From Neurospora tetraspora (Eukaryota; Ascomycota; Sordariomycetes; Sordariales; Sordariaceae): a stretch of 64,000 nucleotides of DNA. A program made the position numbers and the translations under genes. Location: contig NW_026944383.1 of NCBI RefSeq assembly GCF_033439725.1, forward strand, positions 7,316,001 through 7,380,000, in the 5' to 3' direction. Positions within the stretch are counted from its first letter, which is position 1. Every line of letters begins with the position of its first letter. Shown piece by piece: positions 11,996-22,926 of the stretch. The notes beneath the pieces are model-generated. The model was not told the DNA's origin. It ran no database searches and saw nothing but the letters and a program-made list of their open reading frames with translations.

Positions 11996-13466
11996 TCAGA
12001 GATGGGCAGTCTTCTTGTTCCACCTGATACGGATTCTCGTCAGTCAAAGTCACTGTCACATAGTTACCTCAAAAGAGAACTTACAGATCAAGGAACAGCT
12101 TCCACAAAATGGAAAACATCAAGCCTTGGAGACCATTGCACAGAATCCGCGTCTTCAACCCGCGGCCAAGCAAGCCCTTGATGCCATCATTGACAATGAC
12201 CAACCTCGCTGCTTCGGCTGCACCAGACATGTCAGTTAGCGTAAACAATCCTCGCAAAGGGAACTCGTCCACCAACTGGCTCTGTCAAGTGTGACTCACA
12301 ATAAGAAACCTTCGAGTCATTAACCTGCCGATACGTCTTCACCACTCTCAACGAATTCGACACCGAATCGCTCACCACGCTCGCCACGAACCCCGCAAAC
12401 GCCAGTCTCAGCAACCAGATGCCCAACGGGTGCTTCGCCGGCTCGGGTATGATCTCCAGCAGATAATCATGCGTGGCATACCAGGGGTAGTTTCCCACGA
12501 ACGTCGCAGCGGCCGTCGCAAAGGCGCCCCACCAGAGACTTCCGACGCCGTCCGTCTTGATGCGCTGTCGGAGGATGGCGGTGCCCCGGGGTCCTTGAGC
12601 TTGGAGCGTGGTTTTGAGGGTGTCGATGGGCGTCAAGATCATGCGGAATGCTGCGGCACAGAGCGAGGCAAAAATATCTTGGATGGTGATGGGGAGATGC
12701 TTGAGGAAGGAGTTGGATTGGAGGAGGGCGTGGATGCCGGCGTTGGCGGCGGTGTCGCCGAAGCGGGCTGCTGGTCCTGGATTTGTGGGTTGTGTGTGAG
12801 TATTGGGGATGGTAGCGGCCATTGGGAGTGGAAGAACTCACCTTGGAAGAGAGCAGCTCCCATCCCGTCGTAGTACCGACGGAGACCGCCTTGACGGTAA
12901 AGTGTCTTGGTCGCAGTGGTGAACGAGGTGCCGAAGCGGTATTGGTAGTTCATGATCGTTCGCAAAGGCTATATCAAGATAAGTGTCTTGCTCAACATCA
13001 AAGGTGAGGAGTGGAAAAAAAAGAGTCACAAACCATCAAAAGCAACACCTGAAGCACCATAGCCGCAGCACCACTTATACCACCCCCTAGAGCCCGTTTG
13101 AGAGCACCCTTGAAATCGAACTAGAGGTGACATCCATCAACATCAGTCCAAGTCGAGCATCTGGGCTGTTGAACAACTCCAGCGCAGAATGAAACTCACG
13201 TTGACATCCGCCCCATCATCGATCCAAGCCTTGACAAAGACAGCTGTCACAGTAATCGCAGCAATGGCCCAGAATATCCTCCACGCGAAGTAGCTGCGGG
13301 TATATCTGCTTCCCTCATTCTGTTCTGCGTCTTCAACCGTATCATTATCCGGCCCTGCTCGGTGATCATCATCTTGGCTTATCAAGAGCGGTGTCTCCTC
13401 GTTGATGGTGGTTGCCTCGCTTTGGCCGCTCTCGATATCATCGTCGGGAGTCTTGGTGGGTGGCAT
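11996..13466 (-). CDS. Mitochondrial carrier-like (SLC25 family) protein with N-terminal extension
   Basis: Six exons are inferred on the minus strand: 13200-13466, 13034-13120, 12842-12968, 12300-12776, 12085-12217 and 11996-12023, joining in frame to about 372 residues. The N-terminus (about 50 residues, acidic, with an ETPLL motif) precedes a hydrophobic segment ([17 protein letters not shown]). The body shows carrier features: a PLRTIMNY stretch ending the first helix, [11 protein letters not shown] as a good P-x-D/E-x-x-K signature in the middle repeat, and a C-terminal [18 protein letters not shown] helix pair. Such proteins move metabolites across the inner mitochondrial membrane; the substrate cannot be read here. 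The first signature is degenerate, so it may be a divergent, non-classical carrier. The penultimate donor GTAAGT overlaps an in-frame stop: retaining that intron would end the protein at 12081 with LFLDL, while splicing adds WNKKTAHL. Confidence 0.8.
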
Positions 13467-13967
13467 AGCTTCTTCATTCAGTGTTGTTCGTTGACTAGAA
13501 CGAAGTGACCTTTGATGATGATGGAAATATTATCGTCTTTGTTCAGATTTAGCTCTGGTCAAAGTCTGGATAGTTACTTTGTTTTTGTTGCGAGATATTG
13601 CTGATACGCTCCAGGCCGATCCGGATCCCAGTCGTATCCCCCGCACGCAGCGGATTACCAATCGATGATGGCGTGCTAACCTCAGCCGCTTTGCTGGCCC
13701 AGCATTGTCGTCCACACATCTACACAGCGTTTTTTGAGGTTTGGATGTCTCGAGGTCTCATCGGGAGTTAAGACAACGGTTTACACGATAGCGATTGATC
13801 TTGATCGGTCTCAACATGACTGATAGACCGACACGGTGCCTCAGTCGCACATTGGCCTTTCTTCAGAAACTGAAATGCAGCAAGTCGTACCTTCCACCCC
13901 ATGGAACGCGACCATGCCTCTTCAGCCGAAAGAAGAAAGGAAAAAAAAAAGACAGAAAAAGGTAGGT
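13467..13967. other. Promoter-side spacer of the carrier gene
   Basis: This is non-coding DNA upstream of the carrier start. Only short frames are present and no family resemblance was seen. An A-rich stretch at 13941-13960 is, on the minus strand, the T-rich tail behind the 5S-like sequence. Confidence 0.4.
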
Positions 13968-14091
13968 ACATACAACACCAGGTTATTCGCCGGTCGTCAC
14001 CGAGCCGACTACTGATCTGGCGGTCACTGGCTTATCTAGGGGAGAGCGGACGGGATCCCGAGTTTTTGCCCATGTGCCTATGGTCGTATGT
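13968..14091 (-). rRNA. 5S rRNA-like gene, divergent or pseudogene
   Basis: On the minus strand this 124-nt sequence starts ACATACGACCATA and ends TTGTATGT, as fungal 5S rRNA does, and has CGGGATCCCGTCCGCTC and GACGACCGGCGAAT blocks. It aligns along its whole length with the canonical 119-nt 5S at 59628-59746. It is about five bases longer (four extra in the 5' arm, one near the 3' arm) and has many substitutions. The T-rich 3' tail is present, but no TATA is seen at the -29 position that the other copy has. It may be a minor 5S variant or a pseudogene. Confidence 0.7.
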
Positions 14092-14373
14092 TCATGTTTG
14101 AAGGAGAGATAGTTGAGTGACTGATAGTCACAGATGAACCCTTATATACCTGATGTAGAATATAAGCGTTTCAATCTTTTTTTTTCCAATTCTTCCTTCC
14201 CAGCCCTCTGCCCTGTGATCGTGTCACTTTCATTCTCTAACAACGACCGGGTAAGAGCACATCACGAACCAGGACATATCTAATCCAAGAAAACATCAAG
14301 AATTTCATTAATCATTAACCACTTATCCAAGATACAACGCCCCAACCCAATCAACATAGGTAACCTCAAAATT

Positions 14374-15215
14374 TCACCCCCTAAACTTCCTACTAGCCTC
14401 CGCAAACCCCATCCCCCCCTCAATAGCAACCTGCATCTTCGTATCCGCCTCCACCTGCTTCGCCATCAACGGTAACGCCTGCTCCGCCAACTCCTTCGGC
14501 AGCACCACCACGCCATTGATGTCCGCAACGATATAATCACCGGGGTTGATCGTCATATCCTGCTGCTCGTCCGTCTGGAGCTTCACAGGCACGTTGACTG
14601 CTGCCACCTTCAAAAGCTCGGCGGGCGGCGCGGTGCCCACGTCTCGCGCGAAAATGGGATACCCGAGGTCTCGTTGCTCTTGCAGGTCCCGGAAGCGGCC
14701 GTCGATGACGGAGCCGACGGCTCCTAGGGCGCGGGCGCGCGTGGACATGAGGCCGCCGTAGACGGCGTTGGGGGTCTTGGCGGGGGCGGAGACGAAGATG
14801 ACGCAGCCTTTGGGGACGTCGTCGATCTGGGTGGGGATGGGAGTTAGTGGGTGAGGTGAGATCTCCTGGAGGTTGATGATGATGTTGGGGGAAGTAAGGT
14901 AAGAATGACTTACGTAGTGAGTAGGATGCTTCGGCCTTGGGTCATCTAGAGGAACATATTGGACTGTGTAGGCGGGACCGACGATCTTGGTTGCGCCTTC
15001 TTGACGGTGGGGGGACCACATGGTTAGGCCGGAGAGGAAACCGCCATTGCGGTACTTGAGCTTGATGAGGGCGTCGGAGACGTCGCAGCTGTTGTTTTGT
15101 TGTGTTAGTCTATAGGTAGGCTCTGTAACGAGGTTTGTTCCCTAAAAAGAGAGAGGATGGTGACATACGTTGTGTATTGCTGCAACGCCTTAACGACGAG
15201 ATCTTCTTTTGTCAT
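14374..15215 (-). CDS. RraA-like / HMG-aldolase family protein
   Basis: Three exons (15169-15215, 14914-15088, 14374-14826) give 224 residues beginning MTKEDLVVKALQQ. The start is the first ATG, and both introns have consensus donors (GTATGT, GTAAGT). The protein matches the RraA-like fold family: an early CDVSDALIKL stretch, GPAYTV, a G-L-M-S-T-x-A region, and the active-site signature GSVIDGRFRD, whose Asp and Arg bind metal and substrate in family aldolases. Eukaryotic relatives act as 4-hydroxy-4-methyl-2-oxoglutarate or oxaloacetate decarboxylase/aldolase enzymes; bacterial RraA instead inhibits RNase E. Length is typical. No targeting signal is obvious, so it is probably cytosolic. Family assignment is firm; the physiological substrate is inferred. 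Confidence 0.88.
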
Positions 15216-16258
15216 TTTTGCTGATGTTGATGGTAACTGTGAGAGTGTGTTGTTGTAGTTGTGTATGTGATTAAGAATGTGTTGATAGCCGAGGTTGCGG
15301 GGTCACTTGGACGAGGTGTTCTTTGGTGTAAATGAATGTTTTGGTAGGGTATCTCGAACACTTGAATTGATAATGTCTGGAGGTTTAGATCACATAAATG
15401 GCGATCTCAAGGTCACTTATATATCTCCAACACATGCAGTGGAGTTCAGATGTTGCATGATGCAATATGTCATGCCCGTCGTCGATAGAAGCGAGAAGGA
15501 AGCTGGGGAAGCTAGGAAGCTCGGCGACGGCGGGCTGGCATGTGGGACTGTGGAGACAATAACACCGTTGTGGTCCGTTTCCGTCCGGCCGTCATGGACG
15601 CCAAGCCCGCAAAACCCGGGGTAGTTTCAGGGGCCGTTTGGACCCGGACCGCTCGGCATGTGGCGGTGCTCTTTCCATGTCCTTCTGTGGTTCAAGCAAG
15701 TCAAGCCTGCTTTTACATGGAGATCCTATTCTGATCGTGGCTTCAACTCGCAATGATCAGCTTGGCGCAGTTGGCTCGACCCAGTCAATGGCTAGGGCGT
15801 TGAGACTCAGTAAAGAGCAGGTAAAAAGTCTTCAAAGCCCCTGCGAGGTTCCGAATCTTCTATACCTCAAGAGACTCTTCACCGGCACCTCGTTTTCCAT
15901 TTCGCTTGACAGTCAATTCACTTTTCTTCATCCAGCAACAACTCAACGAGCGACTTGTTCATTGCTATGCTACCAAATCACTAAAACAAATGCATCGCCA
16001 TCTTGCAAAGAGGGAAAAAAAAGCTTTCAACACCAAACGAGTGGTAGGCGTCGAACTTAACTGAGACAAAACCATACACTATACCTTTTCCTTTTCTCCC
16101 CCTGAAAAGGCAGCTTAACCTTGAGTGTCACCACCCAGGGCCAAGTTCAGCGTCATAACATCATTGTCATCATCAACCCTTCTTTTCCATCCCTCCCTCC
16201 TGCTCTCCTCCTCATCCACATTTCCCCTTCGGTCGGCCAAGAAATAAGTTGCCTGTGT
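15216..16258. other. Intergenic stretch between RraA-like gene and Gln-rich gene
   Basis: About 1 kb with only short frames of no recognisable family. It holds the promoter of the RraA-like gene (right of 15215) and the 3' region of the Gln-rich gene. No repeat was noticed. Confidence 0.4.
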
Positions 16259-18002
16259 TTACTGATCAACACAAGTCCAAACCACCTGCTTCTTCCCATC
16301 TCTAACCACTTGCTCCCTAACCCACTGCTGTCCCTGCTTGGCTTGGGAAGAAATGAAGTCCATCATTTGCTGGGGGTTGAAGACAAGGAGCTCTTGCTGG
16401 CCTTGGGCGTTCTGGCCGTCAAATTGCTCTTGCTGCTTGCCATTCTGACTCCACTGCTCTTGGGTCTTGCCGTCCTTGGTCCACTGCTGGCCTTGCTTCT
16501 GGCCGTCGATTTGCTCCTGTTGCTTGCTCTGGGCGTTGCCGGTGAACTGCTCCTGTTGCTTGCTCTGGGCGTTGCCGGCGAACTGCTCCTGTTCAGTGGT
16601 CTTGCCGGTGAACATCTCTTGGCCTTGCTTATTCTGACCATCGAACTGCTGGTGCTGCTTGTTCTGACCATCGAACTGCTCAGCGATACCAGTCTGGGTG
16701 ATCTCGTGACGGGCTTGGATACCATTGGTCTTGAACTGCTCCTGAGTCTGTTGGCCCTTGTTGAACTGCTCCTGGGTCTGTTGGCCCTTGTTGAATTGCT
16801 CCTGCTGATGGTTGGGGGTGGTCACCAGGATACCGTTCTGCCAGGTCTTGTACAGCTGGTTGTCCATCTGCTGGCCGTTATAGAGCTGTTGAATTCCCTG
16901 GCCGTTGTAGAGCTGTTGAATTCCCTGGCCCTTGTTGAGCTGCTGAGTGTTGATGGGCTGGCCTTGGTAGAACTGGTGCGTAGTCACGAGGATGTCATTG
17001 GGGCCGTTGTTCCACTGCTGTTGCTGGTGAGTCTGCTGGCCGTTGTAGAGCTGCTGAGTGCCTTGACCCTTGTTGAACTGCTCCTGCTGATGGTTGTGGG
17101 TGGTGGTCACCAGGACACCGTTCTGTCCGGTCTTGTACAGCTGCTGACCGTTGTAGAGCTGCTGGTTCTGGCCGCCCTTGTTGAAGTCCTGGATGATACC
17201 GTTGGTGTTGCTGCCGGTGTTGTAGAGACCCTTGTTGAACAGACCCTTGTTGAACTGCTCCTGCTGGTTCTGGCCCTGGCCGGTCATGAACTGCTCCTGC
17301 TGCTCTTGGTTCTGGCCCTGGTAGAGCTGGTTGCCCCAGTTGTGGGTGTTGTCGCGCTCCTGGATGCGGCCGTTGTAGAGCTCCTGGGTCATGCCCTGTC
17401 CCTTGGCGAGGAGCTCATCTTGCTGAGTCTTGCCGGTGTCCATGTTCATGGAGCCGTGAGTGTTGGACTGGCCGGCAAAGAGCTGGCCGAAGTGCTGGTT
17501 GCGCTTTTGATTCTGGCCAATCTTGAAGTTGGACTTCTGGCCATGGGGCTGCATTGGGGTAGAAGAGTTGTTGGTTAGCGTGTGCTGCCGTGAACCGACA
17601 GTGTTTGGGATAAGAGGGCTTTTGGAGACTCACCATGCTATCCTGCTCCTTCTGGCCCATATTCATCCACTGTTCATGAGTCTTGCCATTGATCATATCA
17701 AGCTGCTGCTCACCCTGGCCAGTAATAATATTGTTATGGGCCAAGTCACCGACGATGTTCTTGCCGCACTCGGGGCACTCGATCTCCTTGCCGATCTGCT
17801 GGTCGACATATTCAATCTGGCCCTGAAGACCGCCACGGTTCTGCTGCTTCTGGCCGTCGACGATCTCTTGCTTGCTTTGAGCGGGGCCAACCTCGCGGCA
17901 GGCGCGAGAGCGGCTCTCATCATTCATGAGACATTCTGGAAGGGAGGGCAAGGCCGAGGTGGTGGCCGCCAGGGTCAGGGCAAGAAGGGAGTGGATATGC
18001 AT
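16259..18002 (-). CDS. Secreted Gln/Gly/Asn-rich repeat protein
   Basis: Two exons (17634-18002 and 16259-17548; donor GTGAGT, acceptor ..AATGCAG) give about 552 residues. The first 18-20 residues form a clear signal peptide (MHIHSLLALTLAATTSALP). A Cys-bearing N-terminal part follows (ECLMN, SRACRE, ECPECG), then about 430 residues of degenerate tandem repeats built from Q-E-Q-F-x-x-G-Q and Q-Q-L-Y-N-G-Q units. A longer unit, N-G-x-L-V-T-T-x-x-H-Q-Q-E-Q-F, recurs at least three times, and the chain ends WTCVDQ. No known domain was recognised. The composition suggests an extracellular, disordered or amyloid-prone wall-associated protein, but that is inference. The antisense frame across the repeats is also open, because CAG/CAA read backwards gives Leu codons; I treat that as a shadow. 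Repeat number probably varies among strains. Confidence 0.8.
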
Positions 18003-19322
18003 GTTGTTTGCTGTGGCGGACTAGCTTGTGGACTTGGTTGGGACTCTCAGAGAAGTATGTGTGAAAGGATTGAGGGGCAAGTGAGGATGTCGAGGGGTGA
18101 GGTTGAGGATTCTTTCAACACTGCTGAGAGGAGTCTGTTGTCGTTTATATGCTTTGCTGCTCGCCCATTTTTGGTGGCCAAAACACCATGAACACCAAGA
18201 TAATCGAAGCTGTCATGTTCACTTCTAGAAGGAACACAAGTTGCGATGATTGCAAACTGAAAGGGTGAGAAGTGGCGAGTCGCTGCTGTTTTTCGACCAG
18301 TGAGGAAACTTTCGATTGAAGCACAGCGACTACTGCTATCAAGAGTAACCACCAACTTCGGGATAGTTCTAGGTCTATGACCTAAATCAGTGCAACAGCT
18401 TTTGCCTACTGGATGCTCATCGATTGTGGAATCTGAGGGCAGAGTCCAGAGGGACTTGCCAACATACCTGGTGGAAGGTCTAGTGAAAAGGTCTCCAGAC
18501 ATCGATGAGTGACCCTGAACACAAAGGTCCAAAATCTCGACTGTGCTCCTCACAGTCCTGACCCGACGGCGTGGTCAAAAGGGTTCGCTCGAAGGCGTAG
18601 CAATTCATCGGCTCAGTATCGGTTATCCTACCCCTGATCGGGAATATGTCAAGGCTGACATATCACAGTCCTCGCAACACTGGATGATGGAGTATCCAAT
18701 ACAATGGGGTGTTGAGTTGTGCCAACCCCAGCTCGATACCAATGACTTTCTGTGATAAAGCATCGGTTTCGACTGGTGAGACTGTGCTCGTTCACACTAC
18801 GAGGACATGTACCTCGTTTAACATGAGGCGACCGTGATATCGACAGAAGCAAAGTGAACGAGTGGGCTTTCTTCCATCCAGACGTTCCCTCGACTTGTGG
18901 TCACACACTGATGTGCTCTTCGAAATCGCGAATCGGATATGGGGAGGCGAACAAACAAGATTTCTTGCTGAGAATGGATGTTTGCCTGTGGTGATATTGA
19001 AAAGTGTTGAAATTGTCATAACTTTTTCGTTGAGAGACATTCTACAGCACCTCTAGAGCCACCCTCAGACAGATTATGTAGATGTGTGAAGCCTTCTTTT
19101 CCTAAGTGACCCACGCCTATTCCAATGCTCCACATGTGAAGGAAGAATACCATGACCGGAGTAGAGGAGTCCGGTAAATCCCTGTAGTTACGCCAATCAT
19201 AGACAGAGAATGGAAAATGAAAAAAAAAAACAGCAAAGACATGGTAAAAGTACAAGAAAATGGTCACAAGGTGTTGATACATGTCGTTGGAGATAGCTGA
19301 GGGGGCGGATTCGTTTGGTCGA
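18003..19322. other. Intergenic stretch, no gene seen
   Basis: About 1.3 kb. It contains the promoter of the Gln-rich gene (right of 18002) and the 3' region of TIM50 (left of 19323). The longest frames lack an ATG start and resemble nothing known. Confidence 0.4.
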
Positions 19323-21015
19323 TTAGGCCTTCTTCTCCGGCTCGCCGGACTGCTGCTCCTCGCTGGGAGCACCGCCGAACCAGCCAAAGACGGAGCTCTG
19401 CATGTTCTTCATCATCTCCTTCTGGGCCTTCTCCTGGGCCTCCTGCTCCATCTTGAGCCACATCTCGCCGTTCTTCTTGATCTCCTCCTCCATGGCCAGG
19501 TAGTTGCGCATGCCGCGCTCGCGGGCAATATCCTGGATCATCTTGCCCTTGGCAAAAGCCTCGGAAGGATCCTCCTCGCCCTCCATGGCCACGGGGTTCA
19601 GCTTGCTAGGCTTGATACCGAAGCGGGCGCCAAGCGAGCCCAGGCCAGCCTTCTTGGCCTTGGAGGCAACGAGCTTGTTGTGCTCAGCACGGGCAATGGC
19701 CTCTCTACGGGCGAACTCGGTGGGGATGTGCTGGCCCTCGAAGGACTTGAGGACCTTGCGAACATCGGGGTAGTTCATGGTGTGGATGAACTCAAGGAAG
19801 GGGACGAGGGACACGAGCTCGGTGTCCTTAGGATCACCCTTCCACTTGGGGAGGATGATGGCGTTCTCGGGCTGGGCGCGCACGTGCTTGGGGTCGGTAT
19901 CAATGATGATGACCTTGGACAAGTCTCTGTTCAGATAAGAAAGGTCCTGTGCGACAATGGTTGGTTAGCTACTGTGACGGTGCAATCTTGATGGATGGTC
20001 CTACCTTGACGATCTCGCCATCCTTGTACTTGGTAGCCTCCCTGAAGAGGGGCCACATGATGAAGCGGTACGGGTCCATCTTGCGAACAATAGGCTCAGC
20101 GTTGGCAAAGGGAACGCTGGTGAAGAGAACGATCTCGTAGTACTGGCTGAGGTAGCGCAAGAAGTAGTCGACACCGGGACGCTTGGCGAGACGCCAGCCG
20201 TGGTCGCGCGTCCACTCGCTATGCACCAGCATATCTTCCAGACTGATAGCGAGGGTGTACGGGCGCTCGAAGGACGGATCCGGGTCGGGTAGCAGCTTCT
20301 CGAAGGCGGGTTCCTGGTAGTAGTCGACGGTTCCAGTCATCCTGGCCTTGGCTCTCTTCCACCATAAGCCGAGACCCCAGCCATTTGGTATATCTTGGTG
20401 CTTCTCAATCTCCTCCTCATCCCATTCCCTTCCCAAGTAGACGGTTCCACCAACCAAGGCAAGACCAGAGGCAATGAAGGCCCAGTTGGCCATCTTTTGG
20501 CGGCGCTTCTCGGTAGAAGAAACGTAGGCGGAATCGGGGAGCTGGCCCTTCTTGCGACCACCACCGCTTCCCGATGTCGCAGCCTCGGCGCCCTCAGCGC
20601 CCTCGGCCTGTGTCTCTGCCTCCTCACCGGCGACCGGCTTCTTGCCGGCCTCCTTCTGGGCCATCTCATACTCTAGGGTAGTGGGAATGCCACCTCTTAG
20701 ATCGGGGAGCTTGGACAGGTCGATTTCGGGTTCGGGTTCGGATTCGGTAGGGGTTTGCTGCTGCTGCTGCTTCTGCTCAGCCTTGTCGGCGGGGAGTTCG
20801 GATTCGGCGGGCTCGGGGGCCTTGGGAGTGGCCTTGGGAGTGGCCTTTTGTGCGGGAGTGCTCTCGGGCTTGGTGAACTTGGGAGGCTTGTTGTCGTTGG
20901 CCATGGAGCGGGCCCAGACGGCGGGCAGAGTGCGCTGCGACAGGAGAGGCGACGCCGCGTGAGCTGCGACACGCGCGCCCGCAATGGAGCGCACGGCAGC
21001 TCTGGACAGCATCAT
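19323..21015 (-). CDS. tim50: TIM50, mitochondrial inner-membrane translocase subunit
   Basis: Two exons (20005-21015 and 19323-19946, intron donor GTAGGA, branch GCTAAC, acceptor CACAG) encode about 544 residues. The start is the first of two adjacent ATGs (MMLSRAAVRS); further upstream only a GTG continues the frame. Residues 1-45 form an Arg/Ala-rich mitochondrial presequence. A long Pro/Ala/Glu linker follows, then a single membrane segment near residue 185 (NWAFIASGLALVGGTVYLG) and the FCP1/NLI-phosphatase-like domain with the degenerate motif ISLEDMLVHSEW and the later VIIIDTDP. TIM50 is the receptor of the TIM23 complex that takes presequence proteins from TOM in the intermembrane space. 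The C-terminal charged tail (MEEEIKKNGEMWLKMEQE) is typical of fungal copies. No anomalies were seen. Confidence 0.96.
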
Positions 21016-22926
21016 GACTGATATTTGGTTGGACACACGAAGAGCAGCTGTTTGGAGCTGTGTGGTGTCGAGTGTCCCCTTGGTGGTGGAAAGGTGGATG
21101 GCTGCGGGAGGGGGAGGAGCTGGTTGCTACCTAGGTGGTGGAAATAAGTGATGATAACAGCAGGATAACTGAAAGTCAGGCCGTCGCAGTCAGTCGCACT
21201 CAGTCAGTATCCGCTGGGCCCGATAGCGATATGATATCCAAACTTTCCAAAGAGCTCCCGGCCGGCTGCCCGCCAAAAAAAACTTGAGTCCTGATCCTTC
21301 CGTCACAGTGTCGCTTGTTAAGCTCCAGCCTTGGCGCGCTCCTTCTGGTCCAATCACACACATGGAAGAGGGCCGGTTGCTGGATCTTCCAAGGCCGCAG
21401 TGCACAGACCAACGAGTTCTTTCAAGAGTTCTTTGTCCCCGGCCCCAACGGCCCCACGCGCGGAGTTAAACAGCTTCAAGACAGTGGGGGACATGTCGTC
21501 ATCTTGAAGATTGGCTGCATGGGATCATGGGTGAAGCTTTGAAGTCTTTGATCCCAATTCGTATCGCAACTCCAAAGCCTTGAGATTGAAGTCCTTCATC
21601 TCATCTTAAGCGGATCATGAAAACAGGTGAAAGCGTTGACCGGGTTCAAGTTTCAATCAGGCTTTGACAGATGCTCAAGGGACTGCCGACGTCGAAAAAG
21701 TCACGCGACAGGAACCCTCTATGTACGCGCATTGCACCTACAGATCAGTAAATGTTTCGGGGAAGTGAGCGAGTGCGATTTTGTACACGACAAGGAAATT
21801 ACAATTTGGATAAGTATCGGACATTAGACGTGTATGATTGACTCTTTCACCAGGCTCTTCCAAATCCTTCAGATCACTCTGCTCTTCTCCCAATTACACA
21901 TTTGTTACCCAACCGGACGTTTGGGTGACTTGACGACTTTACAAAGTCCCAGGTGAGCCAAATGTCCAAATGTGTCGTTCAAGAGGAGTTCATCGTGACC
22001 ACTAGATATCTTTCTGTTACCGTACAGTACTTCTTGCTGGCGATTAATTGTAACAAGCCCACACGCCTACCCCTAACCCTGTAGGCGTTACTGTACAGCT
22101 TATGTAATGCATCACTCTTGGACGGAACGTCTGCACAGCGCTGCCGCGAGTGATCTCGTGCGTAACAATGACCCGTGTTTTGCTGTGACGAACTGTCCAT
22201 CTTGAATCCAACCATTCAACATCATCCATTGTCTTCCCCTCATCTGCACTCTCGGTAGGTGACTACTTCTTGCTCGTTTCTGCGTCGTTCTGCCGAGGCG
22301 GAATCGATCGATACATACATTTGACGATACTTCTTAACTCTTGCATATTCCCGGCTCTTCTCTTCTGCTTCCACTCTTCTCTCACTCCCGTCTTCTCTGT
22401 GTCTTCTGGAACAAAATCATCCAACTCTCAGACGGCTGCGGTGCTCCACACAAGTCCACTCCTTCTCCGCCACCCAAACCGTCTATTATCAATCATCAAA
22501 AAAGTCCAGCCTGCGCTCTGTCACTTACCATTCCAACTGTCGCCGCCCACCATGGCTTCCGCGAATGCATTCTAGAGGGTGGTCCAGTCGTTGCGCATTC
22601 AGTACTCACGATGGGACCACCCTCTCAGAGTTCTGCATCTTCAACCACAGCCTAGATCTACTACTATCGTCGACGCATCGAGCCTAAAGCCAAGAGTTAT
22701 ATTTTATCCTTCCAGTATTCTACAATATCCACTTCCATCCATCTCTCACAACTTCGACATCCAACTTTGCCACCCAGCGTTCCGAAAGTGCAGTGGCGCC
22801 AGTCAGCCCTACAGACTGCTTATTTAGTGTTTTGCCAGGATCACGATATCATATCACTACAACCTCTACCTACCGTATCTCTCAACCCTCCTTCGCCTGC
22901 CCCGTCGTTAGACGACCTACGCCACA
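21016..22926. other. Divergent promoter region between TIM50 and the F-box-like gene
   Basis: About 1.9 kb of non-coding DNA. The right half (about 22330-22900) is C/T-rich with frequent CA and TC runs, which looks like a long 5' leader for the gene starting at 22927. Short frames here have no family resemblance. Confidence 0.45.

Noticed and set aside
16121-17578. A 485-residue Leu-rich frame on the plus strand
   Set aside because: It is the antisense of the Gln-rich repeat gene; CAG/CAA codons read backwards as Leu codons keep it open. It has no signal, domain or splice support of its own.
18047-18553. A 168-codon minus-strand frame upstream of the Gln-rich gene
   Set aside because: It begins at GTG, lacks any known motif and sits in promoter sequence.
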